Shown here in pieces: positions 9,310 through 20,425 of a stretch of 64,000 nucleotides of DNA. How positions within the stretch are numbered: the first letter of the stretch is position 1; every line of letters starts with the position of its first letter. The translations under genes were made by a program, and so were the position numbers. This stretch comes from Pseudomonas sp. SLFW (GTDB taxonomy: Bacteria > Pseudomonadota > Gammaproteobacteria > Pseudomonadales > Pseudomonadaceae), in contig NZ_JAAAKW010000001.1 in NCBI RefSeq assembly GCF_009905615.1, positions 682,001 to 746,000 of the forward strand, given 5' to 3'. The notes below the pieces were generated by a model that did not search any database, was not told where the DNA came from, and saw only the letters and a program-made list of their open reading frames with translations.

Positions 9310-12300
9310 CTACTGCGGCTTTTCAAACGGCTTGTCGAAAGTGATTTTAGGCTCTTTCCACGGACCTTCGACCTTGTATTGCACACTCGCGAAACGCGCG
9401 ACGCGGTCACCCAGCAGCTTGTCGACCAGGAACAGCGCACCGCCAATCGCAGGGGCGCCGACGATCAGCGCGGCAATCGGCAGGTTGTTGGTCACCGGCA
9501 GGGTCACGAGCAGTTTGGCATCGACCCGGTCACGCACCATGTCCAGTGTACCGTTCAGCTCCAGGTTGCTTGACGGACCAATCATGGTGATCGGGTCGCG
9601 GGTCACGTACACCCCATCGCTGGCCACCAACAGGCCTTTGACACGGTCGTAACTCAGCCCTTTGTTCAGCAAGTCCGAGAAATCCAGTCGCAGACGACGA
9701 CCGATGGAGTTGAAGTTGAGCAGGCCGAACACCCGCAACGCCTGCGCCCCACCCTCCACTTCAACGAACTGGCCATTTTTGAGCGTGGCGTCGAGGCTGC
9801 CGGAATACCGCTTGAGCCCCACCCACGCAGGCGAACCCGGCCAGCGGCCATCGGCATTCATCTCAAATTCCTGACTGGTCACCGTCGGCGCAAAACCCCA
9901 TGCCTTCAGCACATCGGCGAGGTTTTTCCCCGCCACCTGGCCTTTGAACCAACTGCTCGTCGAACCCGGCGTGCCTTCCCAGCCGCCGTTGCCCACCAGC
10001 GAAATGCCCTTAAGACCCAAGTCCATGTCATTCAGTTGAAGGCCTGCAGGCGTGGGCCGAGCCTTCAATGTCCAGGCCCCCACCAGTTGATCCCCCTGAA
10101 ACAGCTGGGTGATCTTGATGTTCATCGCAGGAATATTGTGCGGATCGACGTCCGCCAACGGGTCAGGCGCGTTTTCCACCACGGCGGCGTTCGGGTCCGG
10201 CGCAGGCAAACGGACGTACAGCAGGTTGATGTCAGCGGGTGTTGACTTGTCGTCTGGCAGCGTCGCCGTGCCCTTGATCTTTGCGCTGTCCAGCGACAGG
10301 CCCCAACTCGCGTCATTGCGCTTGAGCTGCACGTTGGCTTGATCCAGCGTCGTGCCCATGGCGGTCAGCTTGCCAATCTGCAGATCAACGCTGTTGACCA
10401 ACTGTTTGGCGCTGCCCCCCGGATCGTTACCTGCATAGCGCTGAACCATCGCCTGCCACGGCGCGATGTCCAGTTCGGGCAGCGAGCCGCGTACACGCAG
10501 GCCCTTGCTGTCCGGAATGATCGCCCCGCCCTCGCCAATGAACAGCTCACCCCGGCCGTCCTCGAACTTGCCGCCGGGGGCCGCGAAGGCAAAATTGGCC
10601 AGGTTGCCATAGCCCACGCCGATGCGCCGTTCGGCCCCTTGCAGATTCATACGAAAATCGGTGTCGCGGGTCTCATCGGCGGTTTTGCCGAACGGCGCAG
10701 GCAAGTCAATGGCCACGCCCTTGAGGTTGGAATTGATCAGCAGCGGGCTGTCGGCGCCATTCAGCGTCAGTTGCAACTGGTACGGCATATCCCCGGACAC
10801 TGGCAGCGGTTGAGTGACGTTCAGCCAGTCCGTCAGGCGTTTGGTCGCGATCTGGCTGCTGGCCGTGATGCGCGTCAGCGGCGCCCCCGGCTTGCCTTCG
10901 GCGAATATTTCGGCATTGACGGGCTTGTCGAACGCCATGGCCTTGATGTTCTTGCCGCTCAGGCCCTTGGCGTAATCGAAACGGAAATTGCCCTTGAGCT
11001 GGGTCAGATCAAGCACCGGGTCAGGCAGCCGCAAACGGGCACTGTCGGTGTTGAAATCCACAGCGACCTTGGGCTCCTGGCCCTTGACCAACGGGATGTC
11101 CAGATTGATATGCCCTTGCAGCGGCCCTTCCGCTTGCCAGCCGTTGAAGGTCTGGGCGGTGCCGATGGGCGCTTCCTGCAGAATCTTCATGCCGTCTTGC
11201 AGGCTGCCGTTGAAGTCACCGTCCACCAGCAGATGACTCGATTGTCCCGACGGCACGTGAGGCACGTCCACCGCCACGTTGTTCACCTGAGTGCCGAGCA
11301 ACTGGCCTTTGGTGGCTCGAATACGCACCCCGCTGTTCTCGACGAACACATTGCCATCGACACCGGTCAGCTGCGGCCAGCCGGGCTGGAATGCAAGATT
11401 GGCGTTCCGTACCTTGAAGAACAGGCTGATGACGCGCGCCACGTCCTGCGCATCGTGATTCAGCGAGCCCTGATACTGGAAGAAGCTCTGTTCGACGTTG
11501 CCGCTGAGAATGGCCGTGCGCAGCCAATGATCAAGCGACGGGCTGAGCACCGCAGGCAGGTATTTGGACGTGTAGCGACCGTCGGCATCCACCAGCCCGA
11601 CGCGCAGGTCCATGTAGTCTTCCTGAGCCTGATCGAAATGCAGGCGAATCAGGAAATCGCTGGCGATCTTGCCCTCGTCACCGACCACCTTGATGTACGG
11701 GGCGATCAGCGTGAACCCCTGATCGTCCAACGCCCAGGTCAGGCGTGCATCGGCGTGGTGATAATTCCATTCGTTCTTGAAGATCGGGTCCAGGTGCAGC
11801 ATGAAATCGTCGGCGTTCAGGCGCAGTTCGCCCTGCCCCAAGTCGCCACTGATGGCGCCGCTGACATTTCCGGCCGCAGGCGCGCCGTGATAGGCGTCGA
11901 AACCGACCTTGTCCAGATTGGCAGCAAAGCTCAGACGCTTGGCGCCCTCGGCCTGCGGACGATAATCGACCAGCACGTTGCGCAGGCCGCCGGTGACGTT
12001 CAGGTGATCGAGCACCACCATCAGCTTGTCAGGCAACGGTGCGAGCGAGTCGAGCAGCGGCGTCACCGGCGTCAGATCCAGACGATCAGCCTGTACGTTC
12101 CATAGCTCTTGTGCGTCGGACGTCGCCGCCGTCTGCTTGAGCTGGAGTCGGCTTTCCCAGCGCTTGCCGCCAAGGTCCATGGCCAGGGAACTCACCGACA
12201 CATTGAAACCAGCGTCATCGCGCTGAAGCCATGCGTTGAGGGCCAGGTTGTCGATCTTCGTGGCCTTGCGGGCGGCATACGCCCCTTTGAACTGTGGCGC

Positions 12301-13125
12301 ATTGAGTCGGACCACGGCGGATTGCAGTGTGCCCTTGCCCCACGTCAACCAGAACTCGCCACCGGCCTTGAGGGTCTTGATCTTCCACCCTTGGGTCACG
12401 CTCTTGGGCAGCCACTTGGACCACTCGCTCTGAGGCAGGCTCAGGTAAGCCTCGGCCTCCGCGTCCCGCCACGCGCTGGCGCGGATTTTAGAGCGTACGT
12501 TCAGCGACAGCGGCTGGCCATCCGGCAGCGTCACCTTGGCATCAAGACGCTGATGGAAGCGCCCGGTCTTGAGGGTCATGCTGGCGTAAGTCAGGGTCAG
12601 CGGAGCTTGCTCATAGGGCTGCAAGGTGATCTGACTGTCGAACAGCGACAGGGTCGAGATCATCTGCATTTGCGTCAGCACCTGTTCAGGGTCGAACGGC
12701 TTGTCATCCTGCACCGGTAAGCCCTGGAGGGCCCAGTGCCCGTCCTTGTCTTCTTTGAGCCCCACTTGCAGCCCATCGAGTTCAAGCCGCGCAATACGCA
12801 CCTGCCGCGCCTTGAGGCTGGCCCACAGGTCCGGCACCGCACGCACATGGTCCAGACGCACCGAGGCAGAACCCTGGCCTACCATGACGTCCCGCGCTGT
12901 GAAAATCGGCGCAAAGCCGCTCCAACTGCCTTCGAGACGTCCAATGCTGACGGGCATACCCACCGCCGCCTGCGCCTTGACCTCAACATCTGCACGGTAC
13001 TCGGCGACCATCGGCACCAGTTGGCGGCCGAGGCTGACGTACAGCGCGATCAACACCAAAACCAGGGCGCACACGCTCAGGCCCCAACGCGTCAGGGTCG
13101 CGAGGAAACGTGTCAGACGCTCCAT
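9310..13125 (-). CDS. yhdP: YhdP family AsmA-like envelope protein
   Basis: A 1271-residue giant protein with an N-terminal membrane anchor (about residues 15-38, SVCALVLVLIALYVSL) followed by one very long periplasmic region of beta-rich DUF3971/AsmA-like repeats. The C-terminal AsmA-type block contains LNFNSIGRRLRLDFSDLLNKG. In E. coli YhdP, with TamB and YdbH, forms a bridge that carries phospholipids from inner to outer membrane. The start at 13125 has GGAGG 9 bases upstream. It follows rng after about 200 bases in which I see no gene or clear terminator (13126-13327). Confidence 0.93.
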   Translation of the reverse strand: MERLTRFLATLTRWGLSVCALVLVLIALYVSLGRQLVPMVAEYRADVEVKAQAAVGMPVSIGRLEGSWSGFAPIFTARDVMVGQGSASVRLDHVRAVPDLWASLKARQVRIARLELDGLQVGLKEDKDGHWALQGLPVQDDKPFDPEQVLTQMQMISTLSLFDSQITLQPYEQAPLTLTYASMTLKTGRFHQRLDAKVTLPDGQPLSLNVRSKIRASAWRDAEAEAYLSLPQSEWSKWLPKSVTQGWKIKTLKAGGEFWLTWGKGTLQSAVVRLNAPQFKGAYAARKATKIDNLALNAWLQRDDAGFNVSVSSLAMDLGGKRWESRLQLKQTAATSDAQELWNVQADRLDLTPVTPLLDSLAPLPDKLMVVLDHLNVTGGLRNVLVDYRPQAEGAKRLSFAANLDKVGFDAYHGAPAAGNVSGAISGDLGQGELRLNADDFMLHLDPIFKNEWNYHHADARLTWALDDQGFTLIAPYIKVVGDEGKIASDFLIRLHFDQAQEDYMDLRVGLVDADGRYTSKYLPAVLSPSLDHWLRTAILSGNVEQSFFQYQGSLNHDAQDVARVISLFFKVRNANLAFQPGWPQLTGVDGNVFVENSGVRIRATKGQLLGTQVNNVAVDVPHVPSGQSSHLLVDGDFNGSLQDGMKILQEAPIGTAQTFNGWQAEGPLQGHINLDIPLVKGQEPKVAVDFNTDSARLRLPDPVLDLTQLKGNFRFDYAKGLSGKNIKAMAFDKPVNAEIFAEGKPGAPLTRITASSQIATKRLTDWLNVTQPLPVSGDMPYQLQLTLNGADSPLLINSNLKGVAIDLPAPFGKTADETRDTDFRMNLQGAERRIGVGYGNLANFAFAAPGGKFEDGRGELFIGEGGAIIPDSKGLRVRGSLPELDIAPWQAMVQRYAGNDPGGSAKQLVNSVDLQIGKLTAMGTTLDQANVQLKRNDASWGLSLDSAKIKGTATLPDDKSTPADINLLYVRLPAPDPNAAVVENAPDPLADVDPHNIPAMNIKITQLFQGDQLVGAWTLKARPTPAGLQLNDMDLGLKGISLVGNGGWEGTPGSTSSWFKGQVAGKNLADVLKAWGFAPTVTSQEFEMNADGRWPGSPAWVGLKRYSGSLDATLKNGQFVEVEGGAQALRVFGLLNFNSIGRRLRLDFSDLLNKGLSYDRVKGLLVASDGVYVTRDPITMIGPSSNLELNGTLDMVRDRVDAKLLVTLPVTNNLPIAALIVGAPAIGGALFLVDKLLGDRVARFASVQYKVEGPWKEPKITFDKPFEKPQ

Positions 13126-13327
13126 GTCGCCGAGCCTCCAGGCAGCGCGCCCTTCAAAGGCATCCGGCTCAGTCGTGCGGTTACGGGTAGGTCCGGGAAG
13201 TGCTCATTCGCCACGCAAAATTCTCTTTGAAAGGCATCCTTGCCATCCGCCCGTCAATAGGCTCGGTTGTCTGGTCAACGACCGCGCGGCGCAAGGCGCG
13301 GCGGTTCAAGCGGTGTTTTGAGCCCAA

Positions 13328-14785
13328 TCAGAGCAGCACAACGTCATATTGTTCCTGGGAATACATGGTTTCGACCTGAAAACGAATGGTCCGTCCAATG
13401 AACACTTCCAGCTCGGCGACGTTGCCAGACTCCTCGTCAAGCAGCCGATCCACCACTTTCTGGTTGGCCAGCACCCGATACCCCAACGCCTGATAGGCCC
13501 GCGCTTCGCGCAAGATTTCGCGGAAAATCTCGTAGCAGATGGTTTCGGGGGTTTTCAGCTTGCCGCGCCCCTGACAGCTGCTGCACGGCTCGCACAACAC
13601 CTGCTCCAGACTCTCGCGGGTACGCTTGCGGGTCATCTGCACCAGGCCCAGCTCGGTGATACCGATGATGTTGGTTTTCGCGTGATCCCGCTCCAGCTGC
13701 TTCTCCAGCGTGCGCAACACCTGACGCTGATGTTCACCGTCTTCCATGTCGATGAAATCGATGATGATGATCCCGCCGATATTCCGCAGGCGCAGTTGCC
13801 GGGCAATGGCCGTGGCCGCTTCCAGGTTGGTCTTGAAAATCGTCTCTTCGAGATTGCGATGGCCAACGAACGCGCCCGTATTGACGTCGATGGTGGTCAT
13901 CGCTTCGGCTGGGTCGATCACCAGATAGCCACCGGACTTCAGAGGCACCTTGCGCTCCAGCGCTTTCTGGATTTCGTCTTCGACGCCATACAGGTCGAAA
14001 ATCGGCCGCTCGCCGGGGTAGTGTTCGAGACGATCGGCAATTTCCGGCATCAGCTCGGCCACGAACTGCGTGGTCTTCTGGAAGGTTTCCCGGGAGTCGA
14101 TGCGGATTTTTTCAATTCGCGGGCTGACCAGATCGCGCAACGTGCGCAGGGCCAGACCCAAATCTTCGTAAATGACGCTGGCCGGGCCGATGGTCTTGAT
14201 CTGCTCGCCAATCTGGTCCCAGAGGCGGCGCAGATAGCGGATGTCCATCATGATCTCATCGGCCCCGGCGCCCTCGGCTGCCGTGCGCAGGATGAAACCG
14301 CCCTTCTCCTTGATCCCTTCCTTGGCCACGCAATCGCTGACGACCTGTTTGAGCCGCTCGCGCTCGACTTCGTCTTCGATCTTCAGGGAAATCCCGACGT
14401 GGGCCGTGCGCGGCATGTACACCAGATAGCGGGAGGGAATCGACAGCTGAGTGGTCAGGCGTGCGCCTTTGCTGCCGATCGGGTCTTTGGTGACCTGCAC
14501 CACCAGGCTCTGGCCTTCGTGCACCAGCGAACTGATGGTTTCCACCGCCGGGCCTTCGCGCATGGAGATTTCCGAGGCGTGAATGAACGCCGCTCGGTCC
14601 AGGCCAATGTCGATGAACGCCGCCTGCATTCCCGGCAGCACACGCACAACTTTGCCTTTGTAAATGTTGCCGACGATCCCGCGACGCTGGGTGCGCTCGA
14701 CATGGACTTCCTGCAAAACCCCGTTCTCAACGACGGCCACGCGCGACTCCATCGGCGTGATGTTGATCAGAATCTCTTCACTCAT
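13328..14785 (-). CDS. rng: Ribonuclease G
   Basis: A 485-residue member of the RNase E/G family that matures the 5' end of 16S rRNA and turns over some mRNAs. In order: an N-terminal S1-like RNA-binding region with [20 protein letters not shown] (about 38-58), the catalytic DNase-I-like region with [11 protein letters not shown] and IIIIDFIDM carrying the magnesium-binding aspartates, and the zinc-link [11 protein letters not shown]. The start codon overlaps the maf stop by four bases (ATGA). It belongs to the mreBCD-maf-rng-yhdP series, the usual arrangement in gamma-proteobacteria. Confidence 0.97.
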   Translation of the reverse strand: MSEEILINITPMESRVAVVENGVLQEVHVERTQRRGIVGNIYKGKVVRVLPGMQAAFIDIGLDRAAFIHASEISMREGPAVETISSLVHEGQSLVVQVTKDPIGSKGARLTTQLSIPSRYLVYMPRTAHVGISLKIEDEVERERLKQVVSDCVAKEGIKEKGGFILRTAAEGAGADEIMMDIRYLRRLWDQIGEQIKTIGPASVIYEDLGLALRTLRDLVSPRIEKIRIDSRETFQKTTQFVAELMPEIADRLEHYPGERPIFDLYGVEDEIQKALERKVPLKSGGYLVIDPAEAMTTIDVNTGAFVGHRNLEETIFKTNLEAATAIARQLRLRNIGGIIIIDFIDMEDGEHQRQVLRTLEKQLERDHAKTNIIGITELGLVQMTRKRTRESLEQVLCEPCSSCQGRGKLKTPETICYEIFREILREARAYQALGYRVLANQKVVDRLLDEESGNVAELEVFIGRTIRFQVETMYSQEQYDVVLL

Positions 14786-15393
14786 GGTTTTTCACCTTCC
14801 AGGCATTGCCAGCAGGGTATGCCAAAACGCTGGAGGATTTCTGCGGTTTCGCACAAGGGCAGGCCGACGACGGCGGAATAACTGCCACTGAGGTTTTCCA
14901 CGAACACGGCGCCCAGCCCTTGAATGCCGTAACTGCCGGCTTTGTCCCGTGGCTCACCACTGGCCCAGTAGGCACGGGCCTCTTCGGGGGAAATCGGACG
15001 AAAACGCACGCGACTGCTGACGACACGTGTTTCACAGCGCTGCTCATCGACCACCGCAATGGCGGTCAACACCTCGTGTTCGCGATTGGACAGCGCAGCG
15101 AGCATGGCCAGAGATTCGGCTTTGTCAGCAGGTTTGCCGAGAATGCGACCGTCGAGAACCACTGCCGTGTCAGCGCCGAGAACGCAGGCGGTGGGGTAGG
15201 CGGGGTCGTTGGCCAGTTGCAGCAAACCGGCGTCAGCCTTGCCACGGGCCAAGCGCTCGACATAAGCCGTCGGGGTTTCGTTGGGGAGCGGGGTTTCGTC
15301 GATGTCGGCGCTGAGCGTGGTGAACGGCACTCCGATCTGCGTCAGCAATTCACGACGGCGCGGGGAGCCGGAGGCGAGAAGAAGTTGGGGCAT
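14782..15393 (-). CDS. Maf/YhdE-family nucleoside triphosphate pyrophosphatase
   Basis: A 203-residue Maf-like protein. The N-terminal substrate loop [12 protein letters not shown] (6-17) and the [15 protein letters not shown] block with its catalytic acidic residue are conserved. YhdE-type enzymes hydrolyse dTTP/UTP and modified pyrimidine nucleotides to keep them out of nucleic acids. Overexpression of Maf blocks septation in Bacillus, which fits its place beside the mre shape genes. Its stop overlaps the rng start. A class B REPIN separates it from mreD. Confidence 0.93.
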   Translation of the reverse strand: MPQLLLASGSPRRRELLTQIGVPFTTLSADIDETPLPNETPTAYVERLARGKADAGLLQLANDPAYPTACVLGADTAVVLDGRILGKPADKAESLAMLAALSNREHEVLTAIAVVDEQRCETRVVSSRVRFRPISPEEARAYWASGEPRDKAGSYGIQGLGAVFVENLSGSYSAVVGLPLCETAEILQRFGIPCWQCLEGEKP

Positions 15394-15438
15394 GGGACGT
15401 CTCCGTGTCAGTGATCTTCAGCTTAGCCAGCGCCACTC

Positions 15439-15544
15439 CTGTGGGAGCGGATTCATTCTGGGCGGCATTCCGACGAAACGCCGGTACAGCCGATAGAGAT
15501 GTGTCGCCGGACAAATCGCATCGCGAATGAATTCGCTCCCACAG
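15439..15544. repeat. REPIN, class B, left arm degenerate
   Basis: The right arm (about 15520-15544) keeps ATCGCGAATGAATTCGCTCC. The left arm reads GTGGGAGCGGATTCATTCTG and has lost the GCG end of the palindrome. It lies between mreD and maf on the same transcript. Confidence 0.85.
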
Positions 15545-15567
15545 GGTCCTGCCCGCAGCCTGCTATT

Positions 15568-16059
15568 TCAATTAATCTTCAAACGCAACCGCAACCCGCG
15601 CAAGCCGTAGCTCACCCACGGCCAGAGCAACGCGCTGACCAGCGCAGGCAACACCAACGCCAGGGTCGGCTGGCGGTTGCCGGTCAGGGCGCTGAGCCAC
15701 AGCTGAACCAACTGCGCCAAGCCGAAGATCACCAGAATCACCAGGCATTGCTGCCACATCGGGAACATCCGCAAGCGTTGTTGCAACGACAGGACGAGGA
15801 AGGTGATCAGCGTCAGGATCAACGCGTTTTGCCCCAGCAACGTCCCGTAGAGTACGTCTTCAGCCAGGCCGAGCATCCACGCGGTAACCATGCCGATCTT
15901 GTGCGGCAAGGCCAGGGCCCAGAACGCCAGCAGCAACGCGAGCCACAGCGGGCGAAAGATTTCCATGAATTGCGGCAGCGGCGAAACGCTGAGCAGCAGG
16001 CCGATGGCGAAGGTCAACCAGACCACCCAGCCATTACGTGCAGGGGCATGACGCGCCAT
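15568..16059 (-). CDS. mreD: Rod shape-determining protein MreD
   Basis: A 163-residue inner-membrane protein with about five hydrophobic segments, for example WLTFAIGLLLSVSPL and LALLLAFWALALP. The MreD-typical GLAEDVLYGTLLGQNAL block is present. It is part of the elongasome with MreB, MreC, RodA and PBP2. Its ATG shares one base with the mreC stop (TAATG), so it is translationally coupled to mreC. Confidence 0.94.
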   Translation of the reverse strand: MARHAPARNGWVVWLTFAIGLLLSVSPLPQFMEIFRPLWLALLLAFWALALPHKIGMVTAWMLGLAEDVLYGTLLGQNALILTLITFLVLSLQQRLRMFPMWQQCLVILVIFGLAQLVQLWLSALTGNRQPTLALVLPALVSALLWPWVSYGLRGLRLRLKIN

Positions 16060-17225
16060 TATTCTTCCCTCTCATGCGTTGCCGCAGGGGCAGGCGCTGG
16101 CGTGGCCGGTCTGGTCGCAGCGGGCTTGGCGGGCGGCTTGGCCGGTGGTTTGCTCGCGGGCTTGGCCGGGGTGGCGGCTGGCGTCGCAGCGGGCGTCGTT
16201 GCAGGCGCCGCGGCCGGGGCTGACGACGTGCTGTGGCCCGTCGCAGCGGATTTCGGCACGGTCGCTGGGACAACGGGTTTGTTCGGGGTCGCGGCCGGCG
16301 CAACGCCTGGCACGGTGGCAGACGGCACGGCAGACGGATCAGCGGCCTGACGGTCCAGTGATTCCTGCTGTTGCGCAGCGTCGGCGGCGCGCTCTTCCGG
16401 CGAACGGCCATCGGAGAACACCAGCAACAGGTAACGGCTGCGGTTCAGCGCGGCGGTCGGCACGGCGCGAACGATCGCGAATGGCTGGCCGGAGTCATGA
16501 ATCACTTCCTTGACCGTCGCCACCGGGTAACCCGCCGGGAAGCGCTGACCCAGACCGGAACTCACCAGCAGGTCGCCTTCCTTGATGTCGGCGGTGTCCG
16601 CCACGTGCCGCAGCTCAAGGCGCTCCGGGTTCCCGGTGCCGCTGGCAATCGCTCGCAGGCCGTTGCGGTTCACTTGCACCGGAATACTGTGGGTGGTGTC
16701 GGTCAGCAGCAACACGCGGGAGGTGTACGGCATCAACTCGACCACCTGCCCCATCAGGCCACGGGCATCGAGCACCGGTTGACCCAGCACCACGCCGTCG
16801 CGCTCACCCTTGTTGATGATGATGCGATGGGTGAAGGGGTTAGGGTCCATGCCGATCAGCTCGGCGACCTCGACTTTTTCGTTGACCAACGCGGACGAGT
16901 TCAGCAACTCGCGCAGCCGAACGTTCTGCTCGGTCAGTGCGGCCAGCTTCTGCAGACGCCCCTGGAGCAGCAGGTTTTCAGTCTTGAGTTTTTCGTTTTC
17001 GGCAGCGAGTTCGGTGCGGCTGCCAAACTGGCTGGCAACGCCTTGATACAAACGTTCAGGCAGGTCGGCGATCCAGTAGGACTGCATCAGCACCAGCGAC
17101 ATCTGGCTGCGAACAGGTTTGAGCAGGGTGAAACGCGCGTCCACGACCATGACGGCCACGGAGAGGACGACCAGCACCAACAGACGAACGCCCAGCGACG
17201 GGCCCTTTGAGAAAAGCGGTTTAAT
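16059..17225 (-). CDS. mreC: Rod shape-determining protein MreC (probable ATT start)
   Basis: A 388-residue periplasmic elongasome scaffold. It has an N-terminal membrane anchor (about 13-30), a coiled coil (about 70-115, LAAENEKLKTENLLLQGRL), the beta-domain core, and a low-complexity Ala/Pro/Thr/Lys tail over the last 100 or so residues. The N-terminus KPLFSKGPSLGVRLL aligns with E. coli MreC (KPIFSRGPSLQIRL), so translation must begin at or before it. The only candidate is ATT at 17225-17223, with AAGGAG 6 bases upstream. No ATG, GTG or TTG lies in frame between the TGA at 17270-17268 and that point. The next ordinary start (TTG at 17180) would delete this segment and cut into the anchor. 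Confidence 0.93.
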   Translation of the reverse strand: MKPLFSKGPSLGVRLLVLVVLSVAVMVVDARFTLLKPVRSQMSLVLMQSYWIADLPERLYQGVASQFGSRTELAAENEKLKTENLLLQGRLQKLAALTEQNVRLRELLNSSALVNEKVEVAELIGMDPNPFTHRIIINKGERDGVVLGQPVLDARGLMGQVVELMPYTSRVLLLTDTTHSIPVQVNRNGLRAIASGTGNPERLELRHVADTADIKEGDLLVSSGLGQRFPAGYPVATVKEVIHDSGQPFAIVRAVPTAALNRSRYLLLVFSDGRSPEERAADAAQQQESLDRQAADPSAVPSATVPGVAPAATPNKPVVPATVPKSAATGHSTSSAPAAAPATTPAATPAATPAKPASKPPAKPPAKPAATRPATPAPAPAATHEREE

Positions 17226-17414
17226 GGGCCGCTCCTTCCAGGGATGCTTGTGTTTGGCTGTGCTTATTCATGCGACATGAAACCGGCCTGGTGCGGATTG
17301 ACGGAAAGAAGGTGTGCCAGCCTTGCAGCGTCAAGAGAAGACGTCAACAGGTCAGGCACAAACGGGCAGCGCCGGAAGCGCCACCCGTTCGACAGCATGG
17401 AGCCATCCGGCGAG

Positions 17415-18464
<1,050 letters not shown>

Positions 18465-18496
18465 CTAGGGAACGCGTGGGTAAAAAAGTGCGGCAA

Positions 18497-18525
18497 ACTC
18501 TAACAACGACAGGGATTTTGGGCAA
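18497..18525 (-). promoter_or_regulatory. Candidate sigma-70 promoter of mreB
   Basis: Minus strand: TTGCCC (-35, 18520-18525), 17-base spacer, TAGAGT (-10, 18497-18502). Each hexamer matches four of six consensus bases. It lies about 45 bases before the mreB start, in the divergent gap to gatC. Confidence 0.5.
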
Positions 18526-18659
18526 GGAGCCAATATGCTAAATTGGCTGTTTTTCCGAGCACTACCCTCGACGATCGCGGCCTTATGACCGTCAAAATCG
18601 CGTAGTGTTCCGCAATCTGACGTACGGCTCATTCCGTGCGCCTTCCACTGGAGAACCCC

Positions 18660-18947
18660 ATGGCGCTTGATCGCTCCGACGTGGAAAAAATCGCTCATCT
18701 GGCCCGACTGGGGCTCAATGACGCCGATATCCCGCGTACTACCGAAGCACTGAACAGCATTCTTGGGCTGGTTGACCAGATGCAAGCGGTGGACACCACC
18801 GGCATCGAACCACTGGCGCACCCGCTCGAAGCCTCGCAACGCCTGCGTGTAGACGCGGTTACCGAGGTCAATCACCGCGACGCCTATCAAGCCATCGCAC
18901 CAGCGGTCGAAGACGGCCTTTATCTGGTTCCGAAAGTCATCGACTAA
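18660..18947 (+). CDS. gatC: Glutamyl-tRNA(Gln)/Asp-tRNA(Asn) amidotransferase subunit C
   Basis: A 95-residue GatC, the linker that wraps around GatA and GatB in the transamidosome. [19 protein letters not shown] at the N-terminus is typical. The start at 18660 is preferred to an in-frame ATG at 18636 because GGAG lies 6 bases upstream and the family begins here. First gene of gatCAB, divergent from mreB. Confidence 0.96.
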   Translation: MALDRSDVEKIAHLARLGLNDADIPRTTEALNSILGLVDQMQAVDTTGIEPLAHPLEASQRLRVDAVTEVNHRDAYQAIAPAVEDGLYLVPKVID

Positions 18948-18962
18948 GGGAATGAGCCTGCA

Positions 18963-20414
18963 ATGCATCATATGACTCTGGCCGAGATCGCTCGCGGACT
19001 CGCCGACAAACAGTTTTCTTCCGAAGAACTGACCCGCTCCCTGCTGGCGCGCATTGCGCAGCTGGACCCGCAGATCAACAGCTTCATTACCGTCACCGAA
19101 GACCTCGCCATCACTCAGGCACAGGCCGCTGACGCCCGCCGTGCCGCTGGCGAGAATGGCGCGCTGCTGGGCGCACCGCTGGCGCATAAAGACCTGTTCT
19201 GCACCCAGGGCATCCGAACCAGCTGCGCCTCGAAGATGCTCGACAATTTCAAGGCGCCGTACGACGCCACCATCGTCGCCAAGCTGGCGGCGGCGGGCAC
19301 CGTGACGCTGGGCAAGACCAACATGGACGAATTCGCCATGGGGTCGGCCAACGAATCCAGCCACTACGGCGCCGTGAAGAACCCGTGGAACCTCGAACAC
19401 GTGCCGGGCGGTTCGTCCGGTGGTTCGGCGGCTGCGGTGGCTGCACGTCTGTTGCCTGCCGCTACCGGCACCGACACGGGCGGTTCGATCCGCCAGCCTG
19501 CCGCGCTGACCAACCTGACCGGCCTGAAACCGACCTACGGTCGTGTGTCGCGCTGGGGCATGATCGCCTACGCGTCGAGCCTGGATCAGGCCGGCCCGAT
19601 GGCACGCACGGCCGAAGACTGCGCCCTGCTGCTGCAAGGCATGGCCGGTTTCGACATCAATGACTCCACCAGCATCGACGAACCCGTGCCGGATTACAGC
19701 GCCAGTCTGAATGGCTCACTGCAAGGCCTGCGCATTGGCGTGCCGAAGGAATACTTCAGCGCGGGCCTCGACTCGCGTATCGCCGATCTGGTCATGGCCA
19801 GCGTCGACGAGCTGAAAAAGCTCGGTGCCGTGGTCAAGGAAGTCAGCCTGCCAAACCTGCAACACGCGATCCCTGCTTACTACGTGATCGCCCCGGCAGA
19901 AGCTTCTTCCAACCTGTCGCGTTTCGACGGCGTGCGTTTCGGCTACCGCTGCGAAGACCCGAAAGACCTGACCGACCTGTACAAACGCTCCCGTGGCGAA
20001 GGCTTCGGCCCGGAAGTGCAGCGCCGGATACTGGTCGGTGCCTACGCGCTGTCCGCCGGTTACTACGACGCTTACTACCTGCAAGCGCAGAAGATCCGTC
20101 GCCTGATCAAGAACGACTTCATGAATGCGTTCAAGGACGTCGATGTGATCCTCGGCCCGACCACGCCAAACCCGGCCTGGAAAATCGGTGCCAAGAACGC
20201 CGACCCAATTTCCGCGTACCTGGAAGACTTCTACACCATCACCGCCAACCTTGCGGGCCTGCCGGGCCTGTCGATGCCAGCCGGTTTCGCCGACGGCTTG
20301 CCGGTAGGCGTGCAACTGCTCGCGCCGTACTTCCAGGAAGGCCGCTTGCTGAACGTTGCTCATCAGTACCAACAGGTCACTGAATGGCACACCCGTACAC
20401 CAGCGGGCTTCTAA
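18963..20414 (+). CDS. gatA: Glutamyl-tRNA(Gln)/Asp-tRNA(Asn) amidotransferase subunit A
   Basis: A 483-residue amidase-signature enzyme that releases ammonia from glutamine for amidation of mischarged tRNA. The Ser-cisSer-Lys catalytic set is present: Lys in APLAHKDLF, and the serines in [13 protein letters not shown] and [13 protein letters not shown]. It begins 15 bases after gatC. The first ATG (18963) is retained because MHH precedes [12 protein letters not shown] as in relatives. Confidence 0.97.
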   Translation: MHHMTLAEIARGLADKQFSSEELTRSLLARIAQLDPQINSFITVTEDLAITQAQAADARRAAGENGALLGAPLAHKDLFCTQGIRTSCASKMLDNFKAPYDATIVAKLAAAGTVTLGKTNMDEFAMGSANESSHYGAVKNPWNLEHVPGGSSGGSAAAVAARLLPAATGTDTGGSIRQPAALTNLTGLKPTYGRVSRWGMIAYASSLDQAGPMARTAEDCALLLQGMAGFDINDSTSIDEPVPDYSASLNGSLQGLRIGVPKEYFSAGLDSRIADLVMASVDELKKLGAVVKEVSLPNLQHAIPAYYVIAPAEASSNLSRFDGVRFGYRCEDPKDLTDLYKRSRGEGFGPEVQRRILVGAYALSAGYYDAYYLQAQKIRRLIKNDFMNAFKDVDVILGPTTPNPAWKIGAKNADPISAYLEDFYTITANLAGLPGLSMPAGFADGLPVGVQLLAPYFQEGRLLNVAHQYQQVTEWHTRTPAGF

Positions 20415-20425
20415 GGAGAAAACAC

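Noticed and set aside
10339..12105. 588-residue open frame on plus, antisense to yhdP
   Set aside because: It is a shadow of high-GC codon structure. The product has no recognisable family, and the minus frame encodes conserved YhdP.
13349..14881. 510-residue open frame on plus across rng
   Set aside because: Antisense shadow of RNase G, with no ribosome site or family match.
18465..19637. 390-residue open frame on minus across gatC and gatA
   Set aside because: Overlaps two secure, conserved genes in the opposite direction, with no family features.
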